A stretch of DNA of 64,000 nucleotides from JAFARE01 sp963777285 (GCA_963777285.1 CAVZPR010000002.1:310001-374000), one strand, 5' to 3'; shown: positions 1-8,863, counted from the first letter of the stretch. Notes: generated by a model not told the origin, from the letters alone. A program made the numbers and translations.

Positions 1-673
1 GGTGCTCGTCCGCCAGGGTGCGCATGATCGTGTTCAGCTGCACGAAGATGTCGTCGACCTGCGGCTGGTCCTGCTCGTACACGTCGGCGACCGGCTGCAG
101 GTTGGCGACCACCTGCTCCAGCTGGGGCAGGATCGACTGGATGTCACCGGAGCGCTGGAAGGTGGCCGCGTCGAGCTCCGACAGGACCTGCTGCTGCTCG
201 GCGCGTGTCGGCGCGTCGAAGGAGTTGAAGATCTCGTCGTTGGACACGTCCTTGCCCGCCTGCGCCAGCGGCAGGTAGCCGCCGTCTGGGATCGGCTCCG
301 CGCTCGCCGCGTCCCCGACCGTGAGGTCGATGTACTTCTCGCCCAGCAGCGTCTTGGGCCGCACCATCGCATAGCCGTCGGTGTAGATCGGGTTGGCGTG
401 CTCGTCGGTGATCTCCATGGTCACCACGGTCTCGCCGGGGTACGACGGGTCGTGGTTCACCGCGGTCACCTTGCCGACGTCGACACCGCTGGCGCGGACG
501 TCGGCCGCGGTGGGCACGCCGTCCGCGTCGCTGAACACGGCGTGGACCGTGTAGTTCGACGTGAAGGGCACAGGCTGCCCGATGTTCACCGCCAGGAACT
601 CCATGCCGGCGATGCAGAGCAACGTGAAGCCCGCGATGATCACGCCGTTGATCAACGTGCGCGACTTATTCAC
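1..673 (-). CDS. Mce (MlaD-type) lipid-binding protein, 3' end beyond window
   Basis: Mce-family subunit of an ABC lipid/steroid importer; Mce proteins assemble extracytoplasmic tunnels that pass lipids to the YrbE permease. The visible 224 residues begin at a GTG (673) overlapping the TGA of the preceding mce gene as GTGA. Residues about 7-29 form one membrane anchor (LINGVIIAGFTLLCIAG), followed by the MCE domain with the family core VRPKTLLGEKYIDL near residue 100 and a helical region cut by the window edge. Last visible gene of the minus-strand operon that starts at 5726. Family call is firm; the transported substrate cannot be read from sequence. Confidence 0.9.
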   Translation of the reverse strand, partial: MNKSRTLINGVIIAGFTLLCIAGMEFLAVNIGQPVPFTSNYTVHAVFSDADGVPTAADVRASGVDVGKVTAVNHDPSYPGETVVTMEITDEHANPIYTDGYAMVRPKTLLGEKYIDLTVGDAASAEPIPDGGYLPLAQAGKDVSNDEIFNSFDAPTRAEQQQVLSELDAATFQRSGDIQSILPQLEQVVANLQPVADVYEQDQPQVDDIFVQLNTIMRTLADEH

Positions 674-1752
674 CGCCCGCCTCCGGACGAGTAGTCGGCC
701 CACACGTTGCCCCCGCCGCTCGCGCCGGCGCTCGAAGGGGCGTTGCCGCTGCAGCTCATCGGCTGGCAGCTGGTGGAGAAGACCGACCAGAAATGCTGGC
801 CGTTGGCGTCTGTGTCGGCGAACGACGTCTGCAGCGCGGGGAACACGTCGTTGATGTACTGGCGGTACGGCGCCAGGTCGGCGATGATGGTGTTGCTCTC
901 GTCCAGGAAACCGTTGGTGTTGCCCAGCGCAGCAGGCAGGTTGGAGAGGATGGCGCGGATGTTGCCGCTCTCTCCGGAGACGAGCGTGTCCACGTTCTGC
1001 AGCAGCGTGTCCGCCTGCTGCAGCGTGCCGCCGATGCTGGACTCCTGATTGGCGAGCTGCGCCATCACCTGGTTCCAGGTGCCGAACTCGTCGCGCACCT
1101 GCCCGCGCTGACCGGCGAGCACCCCGTAGAAGCGCTGCAGCTCGAGGACGATGTCCTGCATCTGCTGCTGTCGCACCGAGAGCTCCACCGCCGGGGTGTT
1201 CAGCTCCTGCAGCAGCTGGGTCGTGGTCGTTGCCTCCTGGTTCATGTTCTGGCCGTTGTCGGTGGTGGCGTTGCCGAGCGCGTTGATCAGCAGCTGCACG
1301 CGCTGCACCGTTTCCGGATCGAAGATGGCCAGCACCTGGTCGATCTCCGTGATGGGAACGGTGTGGTCAACGGGAATGGCGCCACCATCCGGCATCTGCG
1401 CCGGCCCGGTGCCGCGCTGCAGGTCGATGTACGTCTCGCCCAGCAGGTTCTTCTTGCGGACCTCCGCGGTGGCGTCGGCGTAGAGGGGCAGCGAGTAGCT
1501 GTCATCCATCACCAGCTGCACCTGCGCCTGGCCGTTGACCACGGTCACGCTGCCCACGTGCCCGACCCTCGTGCCGTTCATGTACACCTCGTTGTTGCTG
1601 AGGATGTCGGCGGCGTCGGAGAACGTCGCGGTGACGCTGTACTGGTGCGTCCACGGGGCCTTCAGGCCCATCTGCGCAACGATGAAGCCGATCACGCCCA
1701 GCGACAGGAGCAGGTAGGTGAGGTAGATCGGGAGGTTCCAGCGGCTGCGCAT
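670..1752 (-). CDS. Mce-family protein, second visible paralogue
   Basis: 360-residue Mce protein of the same importer. One N-terminal membrane segment (about residues 7-27), then an MCE domain with the core VRKKNLLGETYIDL, then a long Gln/Asn-rich helical region and a Gly/Ser-rich tail with a Cys pair (SCQPMSC). The ATG at 1752 is one base after the TGA of the upstream mce gene. The frame stays open to 1884, but that extension overlaps the upstream gene and lacks Mce character, so the later start is preferred. It overlaps the next mce gene by four bases (GTGA), which implies translational coupling. Confidence 0.9.
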   Translation of the reverse strand: MRSRWNLPIYLTYLLLSLGVIGFIVAQMGLKAPWTHQYSVTATFSDAADILSNNEVYMNGTRVGHVGSVTVVNGQAQVQLVMDDSYSLPLYADATAEVRKKNLLGETYIDLQRGTGPAQMPDGGAIPVDHTVPITEIDQVLAIFDPETVQRVQLLINALGNATTDNGQNMNQEATTTTQLLQELNTPAVELSVRQQQMQDIVLELQRFYGVLAGQRGQVRDEFGTWNQVMAQLANQESSIGGTLQQADTLLQNVDTLVSGESGNIRAILSNLPAALGNTNGFLDESNTIIADLAPYRQYINDVFPALQTSFADTDANGQHFWSVFSTSCQPMSCSGNAPSSAGASGGGNVWADYSSGGGR

Positions 1753-1753
1753 C

Positions 1754-2968
1754 TCAGGCTCCCAGGAACGCCGCGAACATCGCGCCGTCTCCACCCGAAA
1801 GGCCGCCGCGGAACGTGCTCTGCGAGCCCTGCGAAGCGGTCGTGTTGTCGCATGTGCCGTTGGCGGCCGGCGACGGCGGCACACCGGAGAGGCAGATGCG
1901 GAAGATGGGGTTGTCGGTGGGTGTCTCCAGCGCGCCGCCGGTGACCGTCGGGCCCTGGATCAAGCCTTTGATCAGCATCCAGAGCGGCGAGCACTTGGCG
2001 AGGCCGGTGATCGACGTGATGGGCACGTTCACCGTCGTCGTCGCCGGGTCGCATTCCCCGTTGGGGCTCTCGTTTGCCTGCGTCGTCACGGTCGAACCCA
2101 GGTGCGCCAGCAATCCCGTCTCGACCTGCAGGTTGCCGATCAGCGTGGGCGCGATGTTGATCGTCGAGCGCAGCGCCGGCACCGCGCCGTCGAACGCGAC
2201 GTTGAGCTCACCCAGCGCCACGTTCGCGTCCGTGAAGGAACGGCTGAACGATGTCTGCACCTGCTCGATGTCGTTGAGCGTGTGCTGCCCGTTGGCGATC
2301 AGCTGGCTCAGCTGCGTGAGCTGGTCGTTGGTGGTGATACGGCTGAGCACGCCGTCGAGTCCCACCAGGATCTTGTCGAGGTCGGGATCGCGGTTGTCCA
2401 GCGTGCGGCCCGTGACGGACAGGTTGGCGAGGTCGGCCTTGCCAGCGGCGATGGCGGAGTTGAGGTCCCCACCGCGGCCGGCCACACCTGCGCCGAGGTC
2501 GTCGAGCAGCACCCGGATCGCGGTCCTCGTCGGTGGATCAAGGCTGTTGATGAACTGGTCCAGCTCGACCGGATCGGACTTGGTCGACGCGTGCAGCGTG
2601 ACGGCGGCGTCGTAGGCGACGGCGTTGCCGGGACCGTCGTGCAGGTCGACGTACTTCTCGCCCAGCAGCGACTTGGGCCGGATGTCGGCGCTGAGCCCCT
2701 GGTGCAGCGGCCAGTGGTCGTCGCTCACCTGGATGGTGACCAGCGCCGCGTCCGTGCGCAGCGGCTGGATGGCGCTGATGTAGCCCACCTTGGCCCCCGC
2801 CTCGAGCACGTCGCTGCCCTCCACCAGGCCGTCGGCGCTGGGGAACACGATCTGCACCTGGTGGCTGCTCGCCCCGCCCAGGCGCGGCGACACCAGGGCG
2901 AAGGCGGCGGCGCCCAGCAGCACCGCGGCGATGGCCACCCCGACGAGCAGCGAGCGGCTCAGCTTCAT
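1754..2968 (-). CDS. Mce-family protein, first of the operon
   Basis: 404-residue Mce protein, first mce gene after the ATPase. Residues about 6-27 form a membrane anchor (LLVGVAIAAVLLGAAAFAL). The MCE domain follows, with the core IRPKSLLGEKYVDL near residue 100, then a helical region and a C-terminal part containing paired cysteines. It starts at ATG 2968, three bases after the ATPase stop codon. By family knowledge the several Mce paralogues of such operons probably form a hetero-oligomer. Substrate unknown. Confidence 0.9.
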   Translation of the reverse strand: MKLSRSLLVGVAIAAVLLGAAAFALVSPRLGGASSHQVQIVFPSADGLVEGSDVLEAGAKVGYISAIQPLRTDAALVTIQVSDDHWPLHQGLSADIRPKSLLGEKYVDLHDGPGNAVAYDAAVTLHASTKSDPVELDQFINSLDPPTRTAIRVLLDDLGAGVAGRGGDLNSAIAAGKADLANLSVTGRTLDNRDPDLDKILVGLDGVLSRITTNDQLTQLSQLIANGQHTLNDIEQVQTSFSRSFTDANVALGELNVAFDGAVPALRSTINIAPTLIGNLQVETGLLAHLGSTVTTQANESPNGECDPATTTVNVPITSITGLAKCSPLWMLIKGLIQGPTVTGGALETPTDNPIFRICLSGVPPSPAANGTCDNTTASQGSQSTFRGGLSGGDGAMFAAFLGA

Positions 2969-2971
2969 GGC

Positions 2972-3982
2972 TCAGTCCATGCCCAGGGGGCCTTCCGAGG
3001 AGGCGTTGAAGAACTGGTGCACGAACTCGTCGTCGGACACCTCGATCTCCTGCTTGCTGCCGAAGTGCCGCATCTTTCCCTTGTAGAGGATGCCGATGTT
3101 GTCGGCGAAGCGACGCACCGCGCCCACGTCGTGGCTGACCACCACAGAAGTGGCCGAGTACTTGTGGCTGATCTCCCGGATCAGGTCGCAGAGCAGCGTG
3201 GTGCGCACCGGGTCGAGCCCTGAATCGGGCTCGTCGAAGAGCAGGATCGTGGGCTCCATCACCAGCGCCCGGGCGAAGCCGGCGCGCTTGCGCATGCCGC
3301 CGCTGAGCTCGTTGGGCATGCGCTGCTCCGCCCCCGCCAGGCCCACCTCCATGAGGTGCTCCATGACGATGTCGCGCACCTCCGCCTCGCTCTTGCGCGT
3401 GTGCTGCCGCAGCGGGAAGGCCACGTTGTCGAAGAGGTTCATGGAGGAGAAGAGCGCGCCGTCCTGGAAGAGCATGCCGATGTCGCGGCGCAGCGCCAGC
3501 AGCTCGCGCTCGTTGAGCCCGGGCACGTCGCGCCCGGCGACGTACACGTCGCCGCGGTCCGGCGGCAGCAGGCCCACGATGTGGCGCAGGGTCACGCTCT
3601 TGCCCGTGCCCGACGGCCCCATCAGCACCGTGATCTCGCCCCGCGGGATGCGACAGGTGACACCGTCCAGCACCTTCAGCGCACCGAACGCCTTGTGCAC
3701 GTCGACGAGCTCGATCACCGCCTCCTTGTTCCACGTCGACTCCGATTGCGAGTCCGGCTTCTCGATGCGTGCGCCGGCGGATCGCACAGGCGTCGCGGCT
3801 GCAGCGGTTGATGGCGCCGCAAACGGCCGCTGCAGTGACTGCGGCGGCGGCGCCGCACTCGGCAACGTCTGCGGTTGCGAGGTCTGCGGCGGCAGCGGCG
3901 GAGGCAGCACGGGACGCGGCGAACCGTTGGAGCTCACGCGCTCGTCGGTCTCGTCGTCAGTGCTCGGGCGGTGCACGTTCAT
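2972..3982 (-). CDS. Mkl/MlaF-type ABC transporter ATPase of the Mce system
   Basis: 336-residue ATP-binding subunit energising the YrbE-Mce importer. The first ~85 residues are a Pro/Ala-rich extension not usual in MlaF. The ABC domain has Walker A GPSGTGKS at about 122-129, Q-loop FQDGALF, signature LSGGMRKR at about 216-223, Walker B ILLFDEP at about 236-242 and the switch His in VVVSHDV. SGGMRKR and the DEPDSGLDP sequence are characteristic of the Mkl/MlaF group. Mycobacterial mceG is usually unlinked from mce operons, whereas here the ATPase lies between permeases and Mce proteins, so the operon is self-contained. Confidence 0.93.
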   Translation of the reverse strand: MNVHRPSTDDETDERVSSNGSPRPVLPPPLPPQTSQPQTLPSAAPPPQSLQRPFAAPSTAAAATPVRSAGARIEKPDSQSESTWNKEAVIELVDVHKAFGALKVLDGVTCRIPRGEITVLMGPSGTGKSVTLRHIVGLLPPDRGDVYVAGRDVPGLNERELLALRRDIGMLFQDGALFSSMNLFDNVAFPLRQHTRKSEAEVRDIVMEHLMEVGLAGAEQRMPNELSGGMRKRAGFARALVMEPTILLFDEPDSGLDPVRTTLLCDLIREISHKYSATSVVVSHDVGAVRRFADNIGILYKGKMRHFGSKQEIEVSDDEFVHQFFNASSEGPLGMD

Positions 3983-3983
3983 G

Positions 3984-4835
3984 TCAGATCTGGATGGGGA
4001 GGTTGGGGTTGTTGCCCCACATCACCTGGGTGAGCAGGGCGTTGACGACCACGGTCACCACCAGGGACACGGCCATGGTCTTGGCCACGGCCTTGCCGAT
4101 GCCGACGGCGCCGCCGGTGACGTTGTAGCCGTAGTAGACGGCGACGCAGACGATGAGGAAGGCGAAGACCACCGCCTTGATCATCGAGAAGGCCAGGTCC
4201 TCGACGTTGATGAAGCGGTAGAAGTAGTCGCCGTAGACGCCGCTGGAGATGGTGCCCGCGGGCACCTGGAACATCTGCACCACGTAGGAGCCCACGTAGC
4301 TGATGCCCAGGCTCAGCAGGTACATGAAGGGCAGCACGATGAAGCAGGCCAGCATGCGGGTGCTGACCAGATAGACCTTGCTGGGGATGCCCATCACCTC
4401 CAGCGCGTCGATCTCCTCGTTGACCCGCATGGTGCCCAGCTCGGCGACCAGGCCGCAGCCCACCTTGGCCCCGATGGCGAAGCCGAAGAAGAGCGGCGTG
4501 ATCTCGCGCGTGTCGCAGATGGCGTTGAACACCCCGGCCAGGGACTGGGCCCCGATCTGCGACAGCGAGTAGTACGCCTCCACGCTGCACTCGCTGCCGG
4601 TGAAGTAGGTGAGCACCAGGGCCACCGGGGTGGAGCCGATGGCCAAAAAGGCGGCGTACCACCAGACCTCGCGCATGTAGCGCGTCGACTGGGGGATGTG
4701 CACGATGGCCCCGGCGGCGAAGTTGACGATCCGGCCCAGGGTCTCCACGCCGCCGCGCACGCCGGTGGCCGGGGCCCGCTGCGGGCGCAGCGTGCCGGGG
4801 CGGGGCGCGGGCCGGGACGGGGTGACGACGGCCAT
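3984..4835 (-). CDS. YrbE/MlaE-type permease B
   Basis: 283-residue integral membrane permease with the MlaE fold: about five to six hydrophobic segments and the conserved stretch GCGLVAELGTMRVNEEIDAL (cytoplasmic coupling-helix region), followed by EVMGIPSKVYLVSTRMLA. The ATG at 4835 is preferred over an upstream in-frame ATG at 4880, because the extra 15 residues would run into a palindromic spacer and lack family character. It ends two bases before the ATPase start. Pairs with the permease at 4947-5726; such operons normally encode two YrbE proteins. Confidence 0.9.
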   Translation of the reverse strand: MAVVTPSRPAPRPGTLRPQRAPATGVRGGVETLGRIVNFAAGAIVHIPQSTRYMREVWWYAAFLAIGSTPVALVLTYFTGSECSVEAYYSLSQIGAQSLAGVFNAICDTREITPLFFGFAIGAKVGCGLVAELGTMRVNEEIDALEVMGIPSKVYLVSTRMLACFIVLPFMYLLSLGISYVGSYVVQMFQVPAGTISSGVYGDYFYRFINVEDLAFSMIKAVVFAFLIVCVAVYYGYNVTGGAVGIGKAVAKTMAVSLVVTVVVNALLTQVMWGNNPNLPIQI

Positions 4836-4856
4836 CAGCGGAGCACGTTGTTCAAC

Positions 4857-4941
4857 GCTGAAAAATCCGCACCCGGCCACCGCGATTTTTCAGCGCGCAG
4901 ATCGGTGTCGGACCACGGCGACATGAAGTCGCCTGTCCGAC
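4857..4941 (-). repeat. Two adjacent inverted repeats between the permease genes
   Basis: The 111-bp gap between the two permease genes is the only sizeable gap in the operon. It holds a perfect 11-bp inverted repeat, GCTGAAAAATC (4857-4867) and GATTTTTCAGC (4884-4894), with a 16-nt loop. Next to it lies a second hairpin built from GTCGGA/TCCGAC (4907-4912, 4936-4941) enclosing GGCGAC/GTCGCC (4917-4922, 4928-4933). They could be REP-like elements, an mRNA processing site or a partial terminator. No function is shown. Confidence 0.6.
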
Positions 4942-4946
4942 GAAGC

Positions 4947-5726
4947 TCAGCGCAAAACATTGTTGGTGTGGAACAGGGCCAGCACCGTGGGCGTGTACAG
5001 GTACTCGAAGATCTGGATGCTGACGAAGCAGGCCACCACCGCCTGGTGCACCGCCCGGGCCACCCCCTCGGCGCCGCCCCGGGCGGTGATGCCCTTGTAG
5101 CAGCAGATGGTGGCGATGATCATGCCGAAGACCACGCACTTCAGCTCGCCGCCGTAGAGGTCCTGCAGCGTGCCCTGGGTGAAGAAGGTGCTGATGAAGG
5201 CGCCGCTGTTGACCCCCACCAGGGCGACACTGGCCAGGTAGCCGGAAAGGCAGGTGAAGGCGATCATGGGCACGTTGTAGAGGGCGGTCATGAAGGCCAG
5301 CGCCAGAAAGCGCGGCACCACGATGAAGAGCACGTTGGACAGCCCCATCACGCTCAGCGCCTCCAGCTCGTCGCGCACCTTGCGCGCCCCCAGGTCGGCG
5401 GTGATCGCGGTGCCGCATACCGCGGCCACCATCAGGCCGGTGGCCACCGGGGCGAACTCGCGCACGTTGGCCAGCACCATGAAGCCGCCGATGCGCCACT
5501 CCGCCGAGGCCAGCTTGAAGAAGTTGCCCGCCTCCAGGGCCACGATGGTGCCCCAGCCCAGCCCGGTGAGCAGCAGGGGCACGAAGCAGGAGGTGAGGAT
5601 GAAGCGGCACTGGTCCAGGAACTCGGCCAGGTAGAAGGGCCGCTGGAAGATCCCCCGCACCGCCGCGGCGAACAGGATCGACTGGTCCCCCAACGTCACC
5701 AGCCCTTGCCGCGCACGACTAGCCAT
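4947..5726 (-). CDS. YrbE/MlaE-type permease A
   Basis: 259-residue MlaE-fold permease, first gene of the Mce operon. It has several hydrophobic segments and the conserved cytoplasmic stretch with the core GTAITADLGARKVRDELEAL, then SVMGLSNVLFIVVPRFLA, typical of YrbEA. Starts at ATG 5726 and reads away from the divergent glycosyltransferase at 5961. It is separated from permease B by the hairpin-bearing spacer, unlike the other genes of the operon, which abut or overlap. Confidence 0.92.
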   Translation of the reverse strand: MASRARQGLVTLGDQSILFAAAVRGIFQRPFYLAEFLDQCRFILTSCFVPLLLTGLGWGTIVALEAGNFFKLASAEWRIGGFMVLANVREFAPVATGLMVAAVCGTAITADLGARKVRDELEALSVMGLSNVLFIVVPRFLALAFMTALYNVPMIAFTCLSGYLASVALVGVNSGAFISTFFTQGTLQDLYGGELKCVVFGMIIATICCYKGITARGGAEGVARAVHQAVVACFVSIQIFEYLYTPTVLALFHTNNVLR

Positions 5727-5881
5727 CAGACGGTCGGTCCTTCCGCGTCGCCGTCACGTGCAGCCGGTCGTCGAACGCATCGTTGACCCATGGCACTCGT
5801 CAATTCAAATGACGTCCCGGCCGGGCAAAAGCTTGCATGGGCTGCTTCCCAAAGTCCCGCCTTCCTGATGGCTGCGAATCG

Positions 5882-5887
5882 AGTATA
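5882..5887 (-). promoter_or_regulatory. -10 element TATACT for the Mce operon
   Basis: Minus-strand TATACT within CCTATACTCG, about 155 bp upstream of the first permease start. The same CCTATACT string precedes tRNA-Ser(GCU), phoR and greA in this window, which supports a housekeeping -10. No good -35 is visible. The rest of the 5727-5960 divergent region holds a CCCGGCCGGG palindrome near 5815 and no gene. Confidence 0.5.
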
Positions 5888-5948
5888 GGCAGGGTGTCCC
5901 GAAGCAAAAGAGAGAACGGCAGGCGCGGGGGCTAGCCGAAATCAGCCG

Positions 5949-5954
5949 TATCCT
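5949..5954 (+). promoter_or_regulatory. -10 element TATCCT, leaderless start of the glycosyltransferase
   Basis: TATCCT ends six bases before the GTG start at 5961 and there is no Shine-Dalgarno sequence, so transcription would begin at or next to the start codon. The same 6-nt spacing recurs at several genes in this window. Confidence 0.5.
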
Positions 5955-5960
5955 TGGCTC

Positions 5961-7487
5961 GTGGCCTCCCCAAGCCCGGTGGTGAGCGTGGTGGTTCCCA
6001 CCCGCAACGAGGCAGAGAACATCGATCCTCTGGGGGAGCGTCTGCAGAGCGCACTTCAGGGCATCCCCTTCGAGCTGTGCTTCGTCGACGACAGCGACGA
6101 CGCCACCCCCGACCGGATTGCGTCGCTCCGTCCCGCCGGGGGCGCGGTGCGCTGCCTGGCCCGCCCCCCCGGCGAGCGCGCCGGCGGGCTCAGCACGGCC
6201 GTCGTCGCTGGTCTGCGCATGGCCCGGGGGCGCTGGGTCTGCGTCATGGACGCAGACCTGCAGCATCCCCCCGAGCTGATCCCCAAGCTGCTGGCCCAGG
6301 GCGAGTCAGGGGCTGACCTGGTGGTGGCCAGCCGCTACGCCAGGGGCGGCAGCCGGGCCGGCCTCAACGGCGCCGGCCGCCGCGCGGTGAGCCGCGGAGC
6401 CACCGCCGTCGCCCGGATGCTCTTCGCCGAGGCGCGGCTCAGCACCGATCCGCTGTCCGGGTTCTTCCTCTGCCGCCGTTCGCTGATCGACGGGATCGAG
6501 TTCCGTCCGGTCGGCTTCAAGATCCTGCTCGAGCTGCTGGTGTGCGTCCACGGCCTCCGCGTGGTCGACGTGCCGCTGGCCCAGCAGCGGCGCGAGGCTG
6601 GCGCCAGCAAGGCCGGGCTGCGCCAGGGCCTGCAGTACCTCGGCCACCTGCGCTCGCTGTTCATGGACGTCCCCGGGTCCGCCCGCCGCTGGAAGTTCGC
6701 CATCGTCGGGGTCAGCGGGCTGGCCGTCTTCCTGCCGACGCTCTGGGCGCTCTCCGGCCCCGCAGCGCTGAACCCGCTGGTGTCGTTCATCCCCGCCTTT
6801 GCCCTGAGCGTCGCCTGGAACGCGGGCTTCAACTGGCTCTGGACCTATGCCGACCAGCGGCGCAGCCGCGGCGCCGGCGCGCGCCGCTACTTCGACTGGG
6901 CCCTGCTCTCGGGCGTGATCATGTTCGGCGCCTTCGCCGTGCTGGTCGAGGACGCGCGCCTGGCGCCACTGCTCGCCGGGTTGGTGGCGGCGCTGGTGGC
7001 CATGGCCGTCAACGCGCTGGTCAACCGCTCCACGGTGTCGCGGCGTGCCTCCGTCTGGGCCAGCGTGGCGGTCGACCACGGCGTCCAGGCCGGCCTCAGC
7101 CGCCTCGCCGCCGACGTGGGCGCGGACCGCGCCTTCGTGCTGCCGGCGAGCGGCGGCGACGTCGCCGGTCTCCCCGCCGGCCTCCTCGCCCACGCCGTCG
7201 AGAGCCGCCGACCGCTGCTGCTGGCCGAGGCCCCCTCGCACCGGGTGCAGCGACGGAGCAACATCGAGGTCGCGTCGCGGCTGGTGGTGCCGGTGGTCGA
7301 CGGCACCGCGGTCGTCGCCGTGGTCGTCTGTGAGCGATCCTCGCCCCGTGGCTTCGACGTCGCCGCACTGGAAACGGCGACCCGGGCCGTGGCCGACCTG
7401 GTGCCGCCGCTCGCCGCGGCCGGCCTCGACGCGCCGCGGCGGGTAGAGCCGGCGGCCACCCACGCGGCGTCCCACCCGAGCACCTGA
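5961..7487 (+). CDS. Family 2 glycosyltransferase with GtrA and GAF-like domains
   Basis: 508-residue fusion. Residues about 8-225 are a DPMS-like GT-A glycosyltransferase (VVPTRNEAENI, FVDDSDD, the metal-binding VMDADLQHPPE, and SRY after it), which would transfer a sugar to a polyprenyl phosphate. Residues about 235-365 form a GtrA-like bundle of four membrane helices (WKFAIVGVSGLAVFLPTLWAL onward), the usual partner for flipping or anchoring polyprenyl-linked sugar. The last ~120 residues, from SVWASVAVDHG, resemble a GAF-type sensory domain, which is unusual on this enzyme. Start is a GTG with a leaderless-type promoter. First two domains firm, GAF-like assignment tentative. Confidence 0.82.
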   Translation: MASPSPVVSVVVPTRNEAENIDPLGERLQSALQGIPFELCFVDDSDDATPDRIASLRPAGGAVRCLARPPGERAGGLSTAVVAGLRMARGRWVCVMDADLQHPPELIPKLLAQGESGADLVVASRYARGGSRAGLNGAGRRAVSRGATAVARMLFAEARLSTDPLSGFFLCRRSLIDGIEFRPVGFKILLELLVCVHGLRVVDVPLAQQRREAGASKAGLRQGLQYLGHLRSLFMDVPGSARRWKFAIVGVSGLAVFLPTLWALSGPAALNPLVSFIPAFALSVAWNAGFNWLWTYADQRRSRGAGARRYFDWALLSGVIMFGAFAVLVEDARLAPLLAGLVAALVAMAVNALVNRSTVSRRASVWASVAVDHGVQAGLSRLAADVGADRAFVLPASGGDVAGLPAGLLAHAVESRRPLLLAEAPSHRVQRRSNIEVASRLVVPVVDGTAVVAVVVCERSSPRGFDVAALETATRAVADLVPPLAAAGLDAPRRVEPAATHAASHPST

Positions 7488-7512
7488 CACACCGCGCGCC
7501 GCTGCCGCAAGA

Positions 7513-8115
7513 ATGGGTCCCTTGGCCAGCCACGCGCCTGCCGCCCACCTGAGCGAACGCTCTCTCGCGCTGCTCCTGCTGACCGGGGTGGGCGCCGCGA
7601 CCTGTCTCCGGGCGACCCTCGGAGCACCCGCCCCCGCCGCGTCGCTGCCGGCGGCGGCCTGCTTCGCATTGCTGCTCGCGCTGCTGTGCGCTGCGACGGG
7701 CTGGCGGACCGGCCGCGTCCGGCCGGCGCACCTGCTCGCGGGCGTGACCGGTGCAGGGGTCCTCGTCGCCGCTTGGTGGGTGGGCCGCAGCGCGCTGCCG
7801 CTGCGCATCGCCACCGGCACGGGTGGGCTGGCGGCGTGGTCGCTGCTCGTGGTGGCGGTGGCGGTGGCCGAGGAGGCGGTGCTGCGCGGCGCGCTCTTCG
7901 ACGCGCTGACGCGCTGGCGCGGCGAGGTCGTCGCCGTGGCGGCAACCTCGCTGGCGTTCGGCCTCATCCATGTCCCGCTCTACGGCGTGGCGGCGCTGCC
8001 GCTCGACGTCGCCGCCGGCCTCTGGCTGGGCGGGCTGCGCCTGCTGGCCGGCAGCTGGGCCGCGCCGGCCGTGGCGCATGCGCTTGCCGACCTCGCCGGC
8101 GGCTGGCTGACGTGA
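7513..8115 (+). CDS. CPBP-family intramembrane metalloprotease
   Basis: 200-residue membrane protein of the CPBP (Abi/Rce1-like) family. The three family motifs are visible: EEAVLRG with Glu120-Glu121 and Arg125, FGLIHVP with His153, and a C-terminal HALAD helix. These residues form the metal site in the membrane in Rce1-type proteases. Several hydrophobic helices cover the remainder. Follows the glycosyltransferase by 25 bp and overlaps the next gene by four bases (GTGA). Family members process prenylated proteins or act in bacteriocin immunity; its substrate is unknown. Confidence 0.85.
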   Translation: MGPLASHAPAAHLSERSLALLLLTGVGAATCLRATLGAPAPAASLPAAACFALLLALLCAATGWRTGRVRPAHLLAGVTGAGVLVAAWWVGRSALPLRIATGTGGLAAWSLLVVAVAVAEEAVLRGALFDALTRWRGEVVAVAATSLAFGLIHVPLYGVAALPLDVAAGLWLGGLRLLAGSWAAPAVAHALADLAGGWLT

Positions 8116-8819
8116 GGCGCGTCACCGGTGCGCTCGCGGTTCTCGCGGTGGCCGCCGCTGCTCTCGCGTTTGCCTGGCGGGTGGCGCCGGCTGCGTCGCC
8201 GCCCCTCTACGACGGCATCTGCATCGCGGACGCTTATCGCACGCTGGGCTCGTCGCCGCCGCCGTCGTCGGCGTCGCAGTCGTATCCCGCGGAACCCGAT
8301 GGCGCCTTCATGACGTCGGAGGTGGTCACTGCCGAGAACCCTCCGCAGGGACAGCTGCTGATGACAGACGGGACGTTCAGGTCGGCGACGCCGTTCAGCG
8401 TGAGCATCACAGCAGTCGCCAACCCGGGGCCGGCGCCGTCAGACGGCAGCATCGACGGCAACGTCTATCGCATGGTGGCGACCACCGCGTCGGGTCAGCA
8501 GCTGCAGCCGGTGGATGCGCAGCACGGAGTCACGGTGCTGCTGCGCGGCACCAACTACCAGCCACCGCGCACGCTGGAACGGCTCGACGGCAGTCATTGG
8601 GTCGACCTCAAGACGTTCAACGTCAGCTGCGGCAGCGTGTTCGAAGCCGTGTCGACGCGCATGGGGGACTTCGCGCTGGTGGTGCCGAAACATGCAGGGA
8701 ACAGCGGCGCCAGCGGCAGCGGGATACCCGTGACCGTCGCAATCGTCGCCGGACTCACCGCGGTGATCCTCGCGACCACGCTCGCGCTGATCCGTCTCAA
8801 TCGATCGCGCGCACACTGA
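8112..8819 (+). CDS. Secreted, membrane-anchored protein of unknown function
   Basis: 235 residues. A GTG start overlaps the protease stop as GTGA. The N-terminus is a signal or anchor segment (TGALAVLAVAAAALAFAW), followed by a ~170-residue extracytoplasmic domain with two cysteines (GICIAD, NVSCGS), a Gly/Ser linker and a C-terminal membrane helix (about residues 205-227) ending in a basic tail. I recognise no family. The coupling suggests production with the CPBP protease, possibly as substrate or partner; that is inference from position only. Confidence 0.65.
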   Translation: MRRVTGALAVLAVAAAALAFAWRVAPAASPPLYDGICIADAYRTLGSSPPPSSASQSYPAEPDGAFMTSEVVTAENPPQGQLLMTDGTFRSATPFSVSITAVANPGPAPSDGSIDGNVYRMVATTASGQQLQPVDAQHGVTVLLRGTNYQPPRTLERLDGSHWVDLKTFNVSCGSVFEAVSTRMGDFALVVPKHAGNSGASGSGIPVTVAIVAGLTAVILATTLALIRLNRSRAH

Positions 8820-8863
8820 CCGGCGATGCGGGAGCCGTTTCTGCACGGCAGGATGCGGGCATG

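Noticed and set aside
3090..5786. 898-codon plus-strand open frame across the Mce operon
   Set aside because: It runs antisense to the ATPase and permease genes, which have full motif sets; the translation is His/Asp/Gly/Arg-rich without domains. Long antisense frames are expected at this GC content.
6306..7967. 553-codon minus-strand frame
   Set aside because: Antisense shadow of the glycosyltransferase and CPBP genes, no recognisable domain.
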